Shown in pieces: positions 18,926 to 27,583 of a DNA stretch of 64,000 bases (position 1 is its first letter; each line of letters opens with the position of its first letter). Under the pieces are notes generated by a model. It worked only from the letters and a program-made list of their open reading frames with translations, did no database searches and was not told where the DNA came from. A program made the translations under genes and the position numbers. This stretch comes from Nonomuraea sp. SYSU D8015 (lineage in GTDB: Bacteria; Actinomycetota; Actinomycetes; Streptosporangiales; Streptosporangiaceae): positions 1,178,001 to 1,242,000 of the forward strand of contig NZ_VJYI01000002.1 of the NCBI RefSeq assembly GCF_008065375.1. The letters are read 5' to 3'.

Positions 18926-19846
18926 ATGACCCCCACCGTCGTCCCGGGAGCGGCGCGTACGGCGCGTCGATTCCGGGGCTCCCGCCGAACGGCCGTCTCC
19001 TGGCTGTTCCTCGCGCCGTTCACCCTCGTGTTCCTGCTCTACACGGCGATCCCCACCGTCGCCGCGCTCGGGTTCAGCCTCACCGATCTGCGGGGCACGG
19101 ACCTGCGCAATCCGTTCGCCGTCGAGTTCACCGGCCTGGAGAACTATCTCCGCCTGTTCCAGGACGAGAGCTTCCTGAGGGACATCCTCAACACCGCCCT
19201 GTTCGTGGCGGTCGGTGTGCCGCTGACCATGGGGATCGGATTCGCCCTGGCCGTGGCGCTGAACTCCGGCATCCGGCGCCTGCGCCGCACGTTCCGCATC
19301 GTCTTCTTCGCACCGGTCGTCACGAACATCGTGGCGGTCGCGCTGATCTGGCAGTACGCCTTCAACGCCGACGGCACCGTCAACAAGGTGCTCGGCGCCC
19401 TCGGCTTCGCCGGACCGAACTGGCTGGACGACCCGAACCTGGCCATGCCCGTGGTCATCCTGCTCGGCGTGTGGCGCAACTTCGGCACCGCGATGGTGCT
19501 GTTCCTCGCCGGTCTGCAGGCGGTTCCGCAGGACGTGTACGAGGCCGCCTCCCTCGACGGGGCCGGCCGGTGGCGGCAGCTGAGGCACATCACCCTGCCG
19601 CTGCTGCTGCCCACCACGCTCATGGTGTCGGTGCTGCTGACGGTCTTCTACCTCCAGGTGTTCGACGAGCCGTACCTGCTGACGAACGGCGGCCCGCTGG
19701 GCTCCACGGAATCGGTGGCGCTGTACACCTACCACCAGTTCGGGTCCGGCGAGTTCGGGATGTCCTCGGCCGCGTCCTTCGTGATGCTCGTGCTCGTGAT
19801 GCTGGTGAGCATCGTCCAGTTCCGGCTGCTGAGGCCCCGCGCATGA
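18926..19846 (+). CDS. ABC sugar importer permease, MalF/UgpA type
   Basis: 306 residues with six membrane helices. The cytoplasmic EAA loop is EAASLDGAGRWRQLRHITLPLL, quoted here as EAASLDGAGRW and ITLPLL, which docks with an ATPase. It overlaps the next permease by four bases (ATGA), so the two are translationally coupled. No ATPase gene lies in the operon. Actinomycete CUT1 importers commonly share a distant MsiK-type ATPase. Confidence 0.93.
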   Translation: MTPTVVPGAARTARRFRGSRRTAVSWLFLAPFTLVFLLYTAIPTVAALGFSLTDLRGTDLRNPFAVEFTGLENYLRLFQDESFLRDILNTALFVAVGVPLTMGIGFALAVALNSGIRRLRRTFRIVFFAPVVTNIVAVALIWQYAFNADGTVNKVLGALGFAGPNWLDDPNLAMPVVILLGVWRNFGTAMVLFLAGLQAVPQDVYEAASLDGAGRWRQLRHITLPLLLPTTLMVSVLLTVFYLQVFDEPYLLTNGGPLGSTESVALYTYHQFGSGEFGMSSAASFVMLVLVMLVSIVQFRLLRPRA

Positions 19847-20724
19847 CCACCGTCGCCTCGGTGCGGGAGACCGAAATGATCGACGACCGGGTCGCCGTCC
19901 GCCGCCGGTCCGTCACCCCGCCCCTGCTGTACGGCGCGCTGGTGCTGTGCGCGCTGCTCACCCTGCTTCCGTTCGTCTGGGTGATCAGCGGCTCGCTGCG
20001 CAGCCTCGACGAGATCCGCTCCGACCCCGGCGCCTGGCTTCCGCACGACGTCACCCTCGGCAATTTCACCCGGCTGTTCGCCACCGAGGGCTTCGGCGGG
20101 TTCATGGCCAACAGCATCGTGGTCGCGATCATCGTGGTGGCCGGCAACGTCGTGGCCGCGTCAGCCGCCGGCTACGCGCTCGCCAAGCTCGACTTCACGG
20201 GCAAGCGGCTCGCGTTCGGCGCCGTCATGGCGGCGCTGATGGTGCCGTTCACGGCGGTGTTCGTCACGCAGTTCGTGATCACGGTCGACCTGGGTATGGC
20301 GGACACCCTCGCCGGCATCGCACTGCCCAGCGTGGCGATGCCGCTGTCGGTCTTCATCATGCGGCAGTACGCGATGTCGATCCCGGACGAACTGCTCGAA
20401 GCGGCCCGCATCGACGGAGCCGGCGAGTTCCGGATCTTCTTCCGGATCTTCCTGCCGTTGGGCGGCCCCGCTGTCGCGACGATCACGATCATGTCGTTCC
20501 TCAGCTCGTGGAACAACTTCATCTGGCCGCTCATCGTCGCTCAAAGCATGTCCAGTTACACGCTCCCGGTGGGTCTCGCCGCCACCAGCCAGGCCGCGTC
20601 CCACGTCACCGACTACGGACTGCAGCTCGCGGGCGCGATCGTCGTGATGCTGCCCGTGCTGGTGCTCTTCCTGTTCCTGCAGCGCTACTTCGTTCAGGGC
20701 ATCGCCGGAACGGGAATGCGGTGA
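19843..20724 (+). CDS. ABC sugar importer permease, MalG/UgpE type
   Basis: 293 residues with six helices and the EAA loop EAARIDGAGEFRIFFRIFLP. It pairs with the upstream permease to form the channel. The ATG is embedded in the previous stop codon, and the next gene's GTG follows three bases after its own stop, so importer and esterase are one transcript. Confidence 0.93.
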   Translation: MTTVASVRETEMIDDRVAVRRRSVTPPLLYGALVLCALLTLLPFVWVISGSLRSLDEIRSDPGAWLPHDVTLGNFTRLFATEGFGGFMANSIVVAIIVVAGNVVAASAAGYALAKLDFTGKRLAFGAVMAALMVPFTAVFVTQFVITVDLGMADTLAGIALPSVAMPLSVFIMRQYAMSIPDELLEAARIDGAGEFRIFFRIFLPLGGPAVATITIMSFLSSWNNFIWPLIVAQSMSSYTLPVGLAATSQAASHVTDYGLQLAGAIVVMLPVLVLFLFLQRYFVQGIAGTGMR

Positions 20725-20727
20725 CCG

Positions 20728-22137
20728 GTGTTGGATGATCGGATGGACTCACTCGACGCCCCCGGCGAGCCGGTCACCGTTCATGCTCCCGCAGGCACGA
20801 TCATCGGCCGTCGCAGCGGCCGGGTCCGGCGCTTCCTCGGCATCCCCTACGCCGAAGCACCCACCGGCGCCCGGCGGTTCGCCCCGCCGGTCCGGCGTGG
20901 CCGGCTCCCGGAGCCGTTCGACGCGTCGCGGCACGGTGCCACCGCGCAGCGCGTGCCGCTGTACGCCACGACGACCATTCCGGAGCCGTCGATACCGGGC
21001 GACGACGTGCTGAACCTCGGCATCGTCACCCCCGCCCCGGATGACGACAGCGACGACGACCGCATGCCCTTCCCCGTCCTGGTGTGGATCCACGGCGGCG
21101 GCTTCCTGGCCGGGAGCCCGGCCAGCCCGTGGTACGACGGCCGCGCCTTCGCCCGCGACGGCGTCGTCTGCGTCACCGTCGGATACCGGCTGGGCGTCGA
21201 CGGATTCGCCCCGCTGGACGGCGTCCTCCCGAACCTGGGGCTGCGCGACCTGCTGCTCGCCCTGGACTGGGTACAGGAGAACATCGCCGCTTTCGGCGGC
21301 GATCCTGACCGGGTCACCGTCGCCGGCCAGTCGGCCGGGGGAGCGGCGGTGCTCGCGCTGCTCTCCTCCCCTGCGGGCAGCGGCCGCTTCCACCGCGCGG
21401 TCAGCCTGTCCGGCGCCATCTTCGACGTGGGCACGGACGCCGCACGCGACCTCCTCGAACGGCTCGGGCACAGGCTCGGCGTGCCGCCCACGCGCACCGG
21501 ATTGGGCAGCCGCACCGTGGAGCAGATCCAGCAGGCCGTCCTCGACCTGCGGAGCGAGCGGAGCGACGACGGGCTCGTGCTCGTGCCGTGCGCCGGCGAC
21601 GACATCCTGCCGGTGCCCATCGCCGACGGACTGACCGTCCATGGGCACGGCGTCCCCGTGCTGCTCGGCGCGACGGGTGACGAATTCGACGGCGGCGCCG
21701 AGCCGGAGGCCAGGGCCGCCGCCCGCCTGGCGGGCACCCGCGTGACGGACACCCTGTTCCGCTCCGCCTGCGCGCGTACGGCCGCCGCCCGCCGCCAAGC
21801 CGCTGCGGGCACCTGGCTGTACTCCTTCGAATGGCCCTCTCCCGTGCTCGGCGGCGCCACGCACTGCGTCGACCTCCCGTTCTTCTTCGACGTGCTCGAC
21901 GCACCCGGCGTCACCCAGGCACTCGGACCGAACCCGCCCGCCGAACTGGCCACGCTGATGCATGCCGATCTGGCCGGATTCGTACGCGGGCAGGAGCCGG
22001 CCTGGGCAGGGGCGACCGGCGCGCTCGGCGATCCGGCACGCGAATACGGCCGGCCTGGAGCGGCGCTCGCGGCCGACACCACGGGCGTGTTCGACCCCGT
22101 CGTACGGGCGGCGTCCCAGGCGGCGGAGGGGTGCTGA
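20728..22137 (+). CDS. Type-B carboxylesterase
   Basis: 469 residues of the carboxylesterase family. The oxyanion loop is WIHGGGFLAGSPASP and the nucleophile elbow is VAGQSAGGAA. An acidic member is likely around GATGDEFDGG and the His in a GATHCVDLPFFF-type segment. There is no signal peptide, so it acts inside the cell on an imported ester. In this context that suggests removal of acyl groups (acetyl, malonyl or aromatic) from a glycoside before sugar oxidation; this is inference. It overlaps the ROK gene by one base (TGATG). Confidence 0.9.
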   Translation: MLDDRMDSLDAPGEPVTVHAPAGTIIGRRSGRVRRFLGIPYAEAPTGARRFAPPVRRGRLPEPFDASRHGATAQRVPLYATTTIPEPSIPGDDVLNLGIVTPAPDDDSDDDRMPFPVLVWIHGGGFLAGSPASPWYDGRAFARDGVVCVTVGYRLGVDGFAPLDGVLPNLGLRDLLLALDWVQENIAAFGGDPDRVTVAGQSAGGAAVLALLSSPAGSGRFHRAVSLSGAIFDVGTDAARDLLERLGHRLGVPPTRTGLGSRTVEQIQQAVLDLRSERSDDGLVLVPCAGDDILPVPIADGLTVHGHGVPVLLGATGDEFDGGAEPEARAAARLAGTRVTDTLFRSACARTAAARRQAAAGTWLYSFEWPSPVLGGATHCVDLPFFFDVLDAPGVTQALGPNPPAELATLMHADLAGFVRGQEPAWAGATGALGDPAREYGRPGAALAADTTGVFDPVVRAASQAAEGC

Positions 22138-23276
22138 TGTCCGGGATGAACCAGAGCGCCGTCCGACGCGTCAACACCTCGGTCACCCTCCGGGCACTGG
22201 CCGTGTCGGCCTGGCCGATGACGCTGGCCGCCCTCGCGGAGCAGACCGGCCTGTCCCGCCGCACCATCGAGCTCATCCTCGACTCGCTCGTTGAGGCCGG
22301 CTGGGTGACCGAGCTGGACCGCGTGCCGACCAGCGGTTACGCCGGGCGCCCCGCCCGCCGCTACGAACTACGGGCCGAACACGCGCTGCTGGCGGCCGTC
22401 TGCATCACCACCTCCGACGTGTCCGCGGTCATCGCCGACGTACGCGGCCGCATCGTCGGCCGGGCGCACCGGCTGCTGCGCGCCTACCAGGATCCGCAGG
22501 TCACGCTCGACGACGCGGCGGCACTGGTGCTGGAGGCGCTCGACGACGCGGGCGGGTCGGCGGACCGGCTGCGCGCCGGCGCGGTCGCCAGCGGTGGCGC
22601 GATCGACGACCACGGGGTCATCCGGCGCCTGGTGCACACGACGCGTTGGGAAGGCGTGCACCTGCCCGAACAACTCAGGCGACGGATCCGGATGCCCTGG
22701 TTCGCGGACAACGACACCAACCTCGGCGCGCTCGCGGAGCGCTGGCGGGGCGTGGCCGGAGACCATGACAACGTCGTATGGGCGATCCTCGGGAACCGGA
22801 CGGGCCTCGGCATCCTCATCCGCGGAGCCGTGCACCGCGGTCTGGACGGCTCCGCGGGTGAGATCGTCGAAGCGCGGTCGATGCCGACCGGCTCGATCGA
22901 GAACCGCCCGGTGGCCTGGCTGACCTCTCCGGAACCGGCCGAACGGCGGGTCGCGCTCGGCCGCTTCGCCGCGGCTCGGGCCGGCGACACGACCGCGCTC
23001 GCGGAGGTCGACGAATTCGTGGAGAACATCGCGTCGATCCTCATCACCTTGTCTTGGACCATCGCACCGTCGCTCATCGTGCTCGGCGGCGGCCTGGAAG
23101 ACGCGGCCGATGTGCTGCTGCCCCGGGTGCGCGCGGCGTTGCGCGACGCTCGTGCCCCCGCCGTCGAGTTGCGCGCCACCAGCCTCGGCCGCGACGCCGC
23201 GCTCATCGGCGCCGTCAAGCTGGCCCTCGACCGCATGGACACCGAACTGTTCGGCCCAATCACCCCAAGGGCATGA
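22137..23276 (+). CDS. ROK-family transcription regulator
   Basis: 379 residues. An N-terminal winged helix (TLAALAEQTGLSRRTIELIL, about 28-48) precedes a sugar-kinase-like ROK domain with the phosphate-binding AGAVASGGAID and the DNDTNLGALAERW motif. The usual zinc-binding Cys cluster of many ROK proteins is not evident. It is embedded in the operon after the esterase (GGAGGGG before the ATG), so it is probably a sugar- or glycoside-responsive repressor of the importer promoter near 17500-17619. Two CCGAAA(A)TTG-like motifs occur there, at about 17459 and 17570. Confidence 0.88.
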   Translation: MSGMNQSAVRRVNTSVTLRALAVSAWPMTLAALAEQTGLSRRTIELILDSLVEAGWVTELDRVPTSGYAGRPARRYELRAEHALLAAVCITTSDVSAVIADVRGRIVGRAHRLLRAYQDPQVTLDDAAALVLEALDDAGGSADRLRAGAVASGGAIDDHGVIRRLVHTTRWEGVHLPEQLRRRIRMPWFADNDTNLGALAERWRGVAGDHDNVVWAILGNRTGLGILIRGAVHRGLDGSAGEIVEARSMPTGSIENRPVAWLTSPEPAERRVALGRFAAARAGDTTALAEVDEFVENIASILITLSWTIAPSLIVLGGGLEDAADVLLPRVRAALRDARAPAVELRATSLGRDAALIGAVKLALDRMDTELFGPITPRA

Positions 23277-23331
23277 TCGGGCACCCTCGCTCGCCCGTCA
23301 GCCCCCGTGACACCAGACATGGAGTCTCACT

Positions 23332-24876
23332 GTGACCGACACCTCCCGCACCGATGTCCTCATCGTGGGCAGCGGCATCATGGGATCTGTCGTGGCCCGA
23401 CTGCTACGAGAGGCCGATCCGGCGCTGGACATCACCATGGTCGACGGCGGCGACGCGATCGGCGAGGCCCCCGGCCTGCACTTGCACGACCTCGACGACC
23501 CGGTCCTCTGGTCGCGCTACAACGAACAGGTCGCCACCGGCATCCAGGGCATGTACACAGGCGCCGAAGTGGTGCGGGAGGTCGCCGGCAGCCTCACTGA
23601 GCTGACGCCCGGCATGTTCCACGCGCTCGCCTTCGGGCAGGACGCCGAGGCGATGCCGGCGACCGCGCTCGCGTGGAACGCGGGCGGCATGGGCGTGCAC
23701 TGGACCGCCGCGACGCCGTGGCCCGCCGGAGACGAGGTGTTCGACTTCGGCGACCCGGACCGATGGGAGGCGGATCTGGACACCGCCCACCGGTTGCTCG
23801 CGGTCACGCCGTCCGCGATCGGCCCGACCGAGGTCGGCCGGATCGTGCTCGACGTCCTGCGCCGGCGCTTCGACGGCGTCGGACCGGGCGACCGGCGTCC
23901 GCAGCCGATGCCCATGGCCGTCACCGCGACGGCATCCGGCCCCATGCCGCGCACCGCCCCGGGAACGATCTTCCCCGCGATCGCGGCAGGCGGGGACCCG
24001 GCATTCACCCTGACGACCGGCACGCTCGCCACGACGCTCCTCGTCTCCGACGGCCGGGTCTCCGGGGCCCGGCTGCGCCGCATCGCCGACGGAGCGGAGT
24101 GGGAGCTCCTGGCAGACGCCGTGGTGGTGTGCGCCGACGCGCTACGCACCCCGCAGCTGCTGTTCGCCTCGGGCATCCGGCCCGCCGCACTGGGCCGCTA
24201 CCTCAACGAGCACGCGTTCGTCACCGCCCGGGTGCTCCTCGACCTCGACCGGTTCGGCATCGGCCGCGACGCCCTGCCCCTGCCGCGCCCCGGCGAGTTC
24301 AGCACGGACTCGCTCTGGCTGCCCCAGAACGGAGCGGCGCAGCCGTTCCACGGCCAGATCATGAACCGCACGTACGTGGACGAGGACGGCCACCCCCTCG
24401 CGCACTCCGTGGGCCTGTCGTTGTACGTCCCCGTCGAGTCACGCCCCGAGAACCGGCTCGTGTTCTCGGAAACGCAGACCGACCTCGCCGGAATGCCGCG
24501 GATCACCGTCGAGTTCGGCTACTCCGACGCCGACCGCACGCTGATCGGGCGTGCGCTCGACGAAGTCCGGTCGATCGCCGAGGAGTTCGGCTCGTTCGAT
24601 CCGGCGACCGAGCGTGCGCTGCTGCCGCCCGGTTCGTCGCTGCACCAGACCGGCACCGTCCGGGCCGGCCTGGCCGACGACTGCGCCAGCGTGTGCGACC
24701 CGGACGGCCGGGTTTGGGGCTTCGACAACCTGTACCTCGCCGGCAACGGTGTGATCCCCACCGCCATGGCCGCCAATGTGACCTTGACCGGCGCGGTGAC
24801 CGCCGTACGGGCCGCCCGCGCCGTCGCCGGACGACACGCTGCGCCCGCCGCACACCGAGAGGAAGCACGATTGTGA
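23332..24876 (+). CDS. GMC oxidoreductase, pyranose-oxidase/C-glycoside-3-oxidase-like
   Basis: 514 residues, FAD-dependent. The Rossmann motif GSGIMG is at 13-18. The C-terminal catalytic pair is His in SSLHQTGTVRAG and Asn in IPTAMAANVTLTG. The context LYLAGNGVIPTAMAANVTLT is typical of pyranose 2-oxidases and the related bacterial 3-oxidases (CarA type) that oxidise the sugar of C- and O-glycosides to 3-keto sugars. No export signal is visible. Next to an epimerase/isomerase-type TIM barrel, this suggests 3-keto-glycoside chemistry. The start GTG has GGAG eight bases upstream, and the stop overlaps the next start (GTGA). Confidence 0.87.
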   Translation: MTDTSRTDVLIVGSGIMGSVVARLLREADPALDITMVDGGDAIGEAPGLHLHDLDDPVLWSRYNEQVATGIQGMYTGAEVVREVAGSLTELTPGMFHALAFGQDAEAMPATALAWNAGGMGVHWTAATPWPAGDEVFDFGDPDRWEADLDTAHRLLAVTPSAIGPTEVGRIVLDVLRRRFDGVGPGDRRPQPMPMAVTATASGPMPRTAPGTIFPAIAAGGDPAFTLTTGTLATTLLVSDGRVSGARLRRIADGAEWELLADAVVVCADALRTPQLLFASGIRPAALGRYLNEHAFVTARVLLDLDRFGIGRDALPLPRPGEFSTDSLWLPQNGAAQPFHGQIMNRTYVDEDGHPLAHSVGLSLYVPVESRPENRLVFSETQTDLAGMPRITVEFGYSDADRTLIGRALDEVRSIAEEFGSFDPATERALLPPGSSLHQTGTVRAGLADDCASVCDPDGRVWGFDNLYLAGNGVIPTAMAANVTLTGAVTAVRAARAVAGRHAAPAAHREEARL

Positions 24877-25481
24877 TCGACATCCCCACGGAATACCGCG
24901 TGGCTCTGCCCGCGTGGATCCACGACGACCTGGCTGCCGTGCCCGCCTTCATCCCCGACCGCGTCGACCGGATGCGCCTCGTGCACCGCCTCGCCGACCG
25001 CAACTGGCGCGAGGGCAACGGGGGACCGTTCGCCGCACTCGTCGCCGAGCAGGACTCCGGCCGGATCGTCTCGGTCGGCGTGAACGTGGTGCTCGCCTCC
25101 GGGGTCTCCAGCGCGCACGCCGAGGTCGTCGCGCTCGGACTCGCCCAGACGGCGGCCGGCGGCTGGGACCTCGGCGGCGACGGGTTGCCCGCACACGAGC
25201 TGGTCGTGAACTGGCGTCCGTGCATTCAGTGTTACGGCGCGGCCATGTGGTCCGGGATACGCGGCCTCGTGGTCGCCGGTGAGGGCCCGGAACTGGAGGA
25301 GATCACCACGTTCGACGAGGGGCCGCTCGGCGCGGACTGGGCCGAGCAGTTCGAGGCACGGGGCATCCGGGTCACCCGCGACGTGCTCCGCGACGAGGCC
25401 CTCGCCGTGTTCCGCGACTACCGCAAGGCCGTCGACGACGGCGGCGTCACCGTCTACAACGCCCGCGGAGGTGCCGAATGA
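24873..25481 (+). CDS. Cytidine-deaminase-fold protein (nucleoside/guanine deaminase-like)
   Basis: 202 residues with a complete zinc site: His82-Ala-Glu84 (SSAHAEVVAL) and Pro116-Cys117-x2-Cys120 (WRPCIQCYGAAMWSG). Both the Glu proton shuttle and the metal ligands are intact, so it should be active, deaminating an amino group on a base- or heterocycle-like substrate. It is coupled to the GMC gene by a GTGA overlap. A deaminase in a glycoside cluster is unusual; either the aglycone carries an aminated ring or the fold has been adapted. The 3' end carries the first copy of a 27-base repeat. Confidence 0.82.
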   Translation: MIDIPTEYRVALPAWIHDDLAAVPAFIPDRVDRMRLVHRLADRNWREGNGGPFAALVAEQDSGRIVSVGVNVVLASGVSSAHAEVVALGLAQTAAGGWDLGGDGLPAHELVVNWRPCIQCYGAAMWSGIRGLVVAGEGPELEEITTFDEGPLGADWAEQFEARGIRVTRDVLRDEALAVFRDYRKAVDDGGVTVYNARGGAE

Positions 25482-25520
25482 CGCAAGAGGACGACAACGC
25501 CCGCGGAGGTGCCGAATGAC
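25456..25520 (+). repeat. Direct duplication of a translational-coupling junction (period 38)
   Basis: The 27 bases at 25456-25482, containing GGAGGTGCCGAATGA, recur exactly at 25494-25520. Each copy supplies a ribosome site and an ATGA start/stop overlap. The duplication moved the isomerase start 38 bases away from the deaminase stop. Confidence 0.95.
25478..25519 (+). CDS. Possible 13-residue coupling mini-ORF
   Basis: Between the two repeat copies lies ATG, 12 more codons (peptide MTQEDDNARGGAE) and TGA. It starts in an ATGA overlap with the deaminase stop and ends in an ATGA overlap with the isomerase start, and it has its own GGAGG. Its peptide tail copies the last residues of the deaminase (NARGGAE). 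It is probably a by-product of duplication that keeps ribosomes coupled; a functional peptide is unlikely. Confidence 0.4.
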   Translation: MTQEDDNARGGAE

Positions 25521-26460
25521 ACCGGACGGCACCACCGAACCGCGCTTCGCCACCGACATCATCACCTTCTACCACCCGAAATTCTGGGGACTCGACTCCG
25601 CCGACGCCTTCCGCGACTGGGCCGTCAAGAACCCTGACCGTTTCTGGGAACGGGTGCTGGACGCGCTGGCCGAGGCCGGTGTCAGCGGCATCGAGCTGAC
25701 CTTCGCGCCGGGCGACATCGACTCGGCCATGCGGGCCTTCGGCGACGCGCCGTCGTTCCGCCGCGAACTCCAGGCCCGGGGCCTGTCCGTCGTGAGCGCT
25801 TTCATGGCCGCGAGCGCATCACCCGACTGGCGGCGCAGCGAGAACCTGCCCGCGATCGTCGCCGACGCCGAGCGGCACGCCGCCTTCCTCGCCGACGTGG
25901 GCGCGGACCTCCTCGTCGCCGGACTGCCCATGCGGACGACGTTCGGGACGCGCCCGCCCTTCTTCGTCGACGCCGCGTACATGACCCGGATGGCCGACAT
26001 CGCCCACGTGGTCGGCGAGGCCGTCGCCCAGCAGGGCGTGAAGCTCGCCTTCCACACGGAGTCCAACAGCACCCTCTGGTACGAGAGGGACATCGACCTG
26101 TTCATGATGGTGACCGATCCCCGCTACGTGTGGCTGTGCCCCGATTCCTGTCACATCGCCCTCGGGGGAGGCGACCCCGTCGCCGTCGCGCGCCGCCACG
26201 CCCAGCGCATCGCACTGGCGCACTGGAAGGACGCGGTCAAGCCCATCGACGTCGAACTCACCATCGACCAAACGGTCTTCGCTCAGCAACAGCCCTACAT
26301 GACCGAACTGGGCACGGGCATCGTGGACTGGCGGGCGTGGGCCGAGGCCATGTCCCGCACGCCCGGCGCCGGCATCGTGCTCATCGAGCTGGACGAGGCG
26401 GCCGATCCCGTCGCCGCGCTCCGGGCGGGAACGGCCGTCGTACGGGAGGCCCGGGCGTGA
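25516..26460 (+). CDS. Sugar phosphate isomerase/epimerase-like TIM barrel
   Basis: 314 residues of the xylose-isomerase-like (AP_endonuc_2) family. Metal-site candidates are the Glu of FHTESNS, the Asp-Ser-Cys-His of CPDSCHIALGG, the His of LAHWKDA and the Glu of VLIELDEA. Family members isomerise or epimerise sugars, or cleave 3-keto-glycosides (the CarB/DgpA-like deglycosidase role). Following a glycoside oxidase, that last role is attractive but unproven: the small DUF6379 partner of known C-glycoside deglycosidases is not in the window. The start lies in an ATGA overlap with the mini-ORF. Confidence 0.86.
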   Translation: MTPDGTTEPRFATDIITFYHPKFWGLDSADAFRDWAVKNPDRFWERVLDALAEAGVSGIELTFAPGDIDSAMRAFGDAPSFRRELQARGLSVVSAFMAASASPDWRRSENLPAIVADAERHAAFLADVGADLLVAGLPMRTTFGTRPPFFVDAAYMTRMADIAHVVGEAVAQQGVKLAFHTESNSTLWYERDIDLFMMVTDPRYVWLCPDSCHIALGGGDPVAVARRHAQRIALAHWKDAVKPIDVELTIDQTVFAQQQPYMTELGTGIVDWRAWAEAMSRTPGAGIVLIELDEAADPVAALRAGTAVVREARA

Positions 26461-26501
26461 TCGTTTCGCAGTCGCCTCCGAGTCCGGCCGAAAGGAATCC
26501 C

Positions 26502-27560
26502 ATGTCCTCACCAGCGCCTGAGCACTTCACCGTCCCGGCGGTCGACATCTCCCCCTACGTGCAGGGAGGACCGGAGTCGGAGCGCCGCAGGGTCGCACAG
26601 GAGATCGACGATGCCTGCTCCAGCGTGGGCTTCATCCAGATCCTGGGCCACGCGGTCCCGGACTCGTCGATCGCGGGCCTGACCTCGGCGATGGACGCCT
26701 TCTTCGCCCTGCCCCTTGAGACGAAGAAGACCTACCGCGTCACGGGCGCCAACCGTGGCTACAGCCCGCCCAAGAGCGAGTCCCTCAGCCTGAGCCTCGG
26801 CGTCGAGTCGGCCGGCCGCATGAACGACTTCTTCGAGGCCTTCAACGTCGGCGTGGAGGCACGCTCCTTCACCTCCCTGGACCTGTCCGAGGAGGACTAC
26901 GGGATCAACGTGTGGCCCGAGGTCGGCGGTTTCACCGAGGCCGTCCAGTCCTACTTCGACCACGCCGGCCGGGTCGCACGCACTCTCACCCGGATCTTCG
27001 CCGACGCCCTCCACCTGGATCCCGAGTTCTTCGCCCGGCTCACCGACCACTCCATCGACGTGCTCCGCATGAACAACTACGCCCTGCCGGAAGGAACGGT
27101 CACCATCGACGGCGACCTCATCGGGATGGGCGAGCACACCGACTACGGGATCGTCACCGTCCTGTGGGCCGACCAGGTCGCGGGCCTCCAGGTGCTCGGC
27201 CGGGACGGACGCTGGCACGATGTCGCGCCGGCCGACGGCGCCCTGCTGGTCAACCTGGGCGACCTCACGGCGCGGCTCACCAACGACCGGTGGATGTCGA
27301 CCCTGCACCGTGTCAAGCCCCCGATCGTGGACGGCACGATCAAGCGCCGCCGCTCAGCCGCCTTCTTCCACGACGGCAACCCGGAAGCCGTCATCGAGAC
27401 GCTGGCCAGTCACCATGACGCCTCCGGGCTGGCCTACGAACCGATCACGGTCCGGGACCACATCAAGGCCAAGCTGGCCGGCTCACGGCAGGGCAAGAAG
27501 AACCTCGCGGCAGTACGTGAAGCCGCACGCGTCCTGGCCGCCGCCAAGACCGAACCATGA
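26502..27560 (+). CDS. 2-oxoglutarate/Fe(II)-dependent oxygenase, isopenicillin-N-synthase-like
   Basis: 352 residues with the N-terminal DIOX_N region (VPAVDISPYV, CSSVGFIQILGH) and a jelly-roll core. Iron ligands are His212-x-Asp214 in GEHTDYG and His269 in STLHRVK; the Arg of KRRRSAAFF about ten residues later binds 2-oxoglutarate. GAAAGGAATCCC precedes the ATG at 26502, 41 bases after the isomerase stop. It probably hydroxylates or demethylates the aglycone or a released small molecule. It is the last gene of the cluster; a converging TetR gene follows. Confidence 0.9.
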   Translation: MSSPAPEHFTVPAVDISPYVQGGPESERRRVAQEIDDACSSVGFIQILGHAVPDSSIAGLTSAMDAFFALPLETKKTYRVTGANRGYSPPKSESLSLSLGVESAGRMNDFFEAFNVGVEARSFTSLDLSEEDYGINVWPEVGGFTEAVQSYFDHAGRVARTLTRIFADALHLDPEFFARLTDHSIDVLRMNNYALPEGTVTIDGDLIGMGEHTDYGIVTVLWADQVAGLQVLGRDGRWHDVAPADGALLVNLGDLTARLTNDRWMSTLHRVKPPIVDGTIKRRRSAAFFHDGNPEAVIETLASHHDASGLAYEPITVRDHIKAKLAGSRQGKKNLAAVREAARVLAAAKTEP

Positions 27561-27583
27561 GCATCCCTCCCCGGACGAAGTGT

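Noticed and set aside
17620..27560. Antibiotic biosynthetic gene cluster because of the isopenicillin-N-synthase-like oxygenase
   Set aside because: There is no NRPS, PKS, carrier protein or resistance gene. The sugar importer, ROK regulator, GMC oxidase and isomerase fit catabolism better, and this oxygenase fold is broad.
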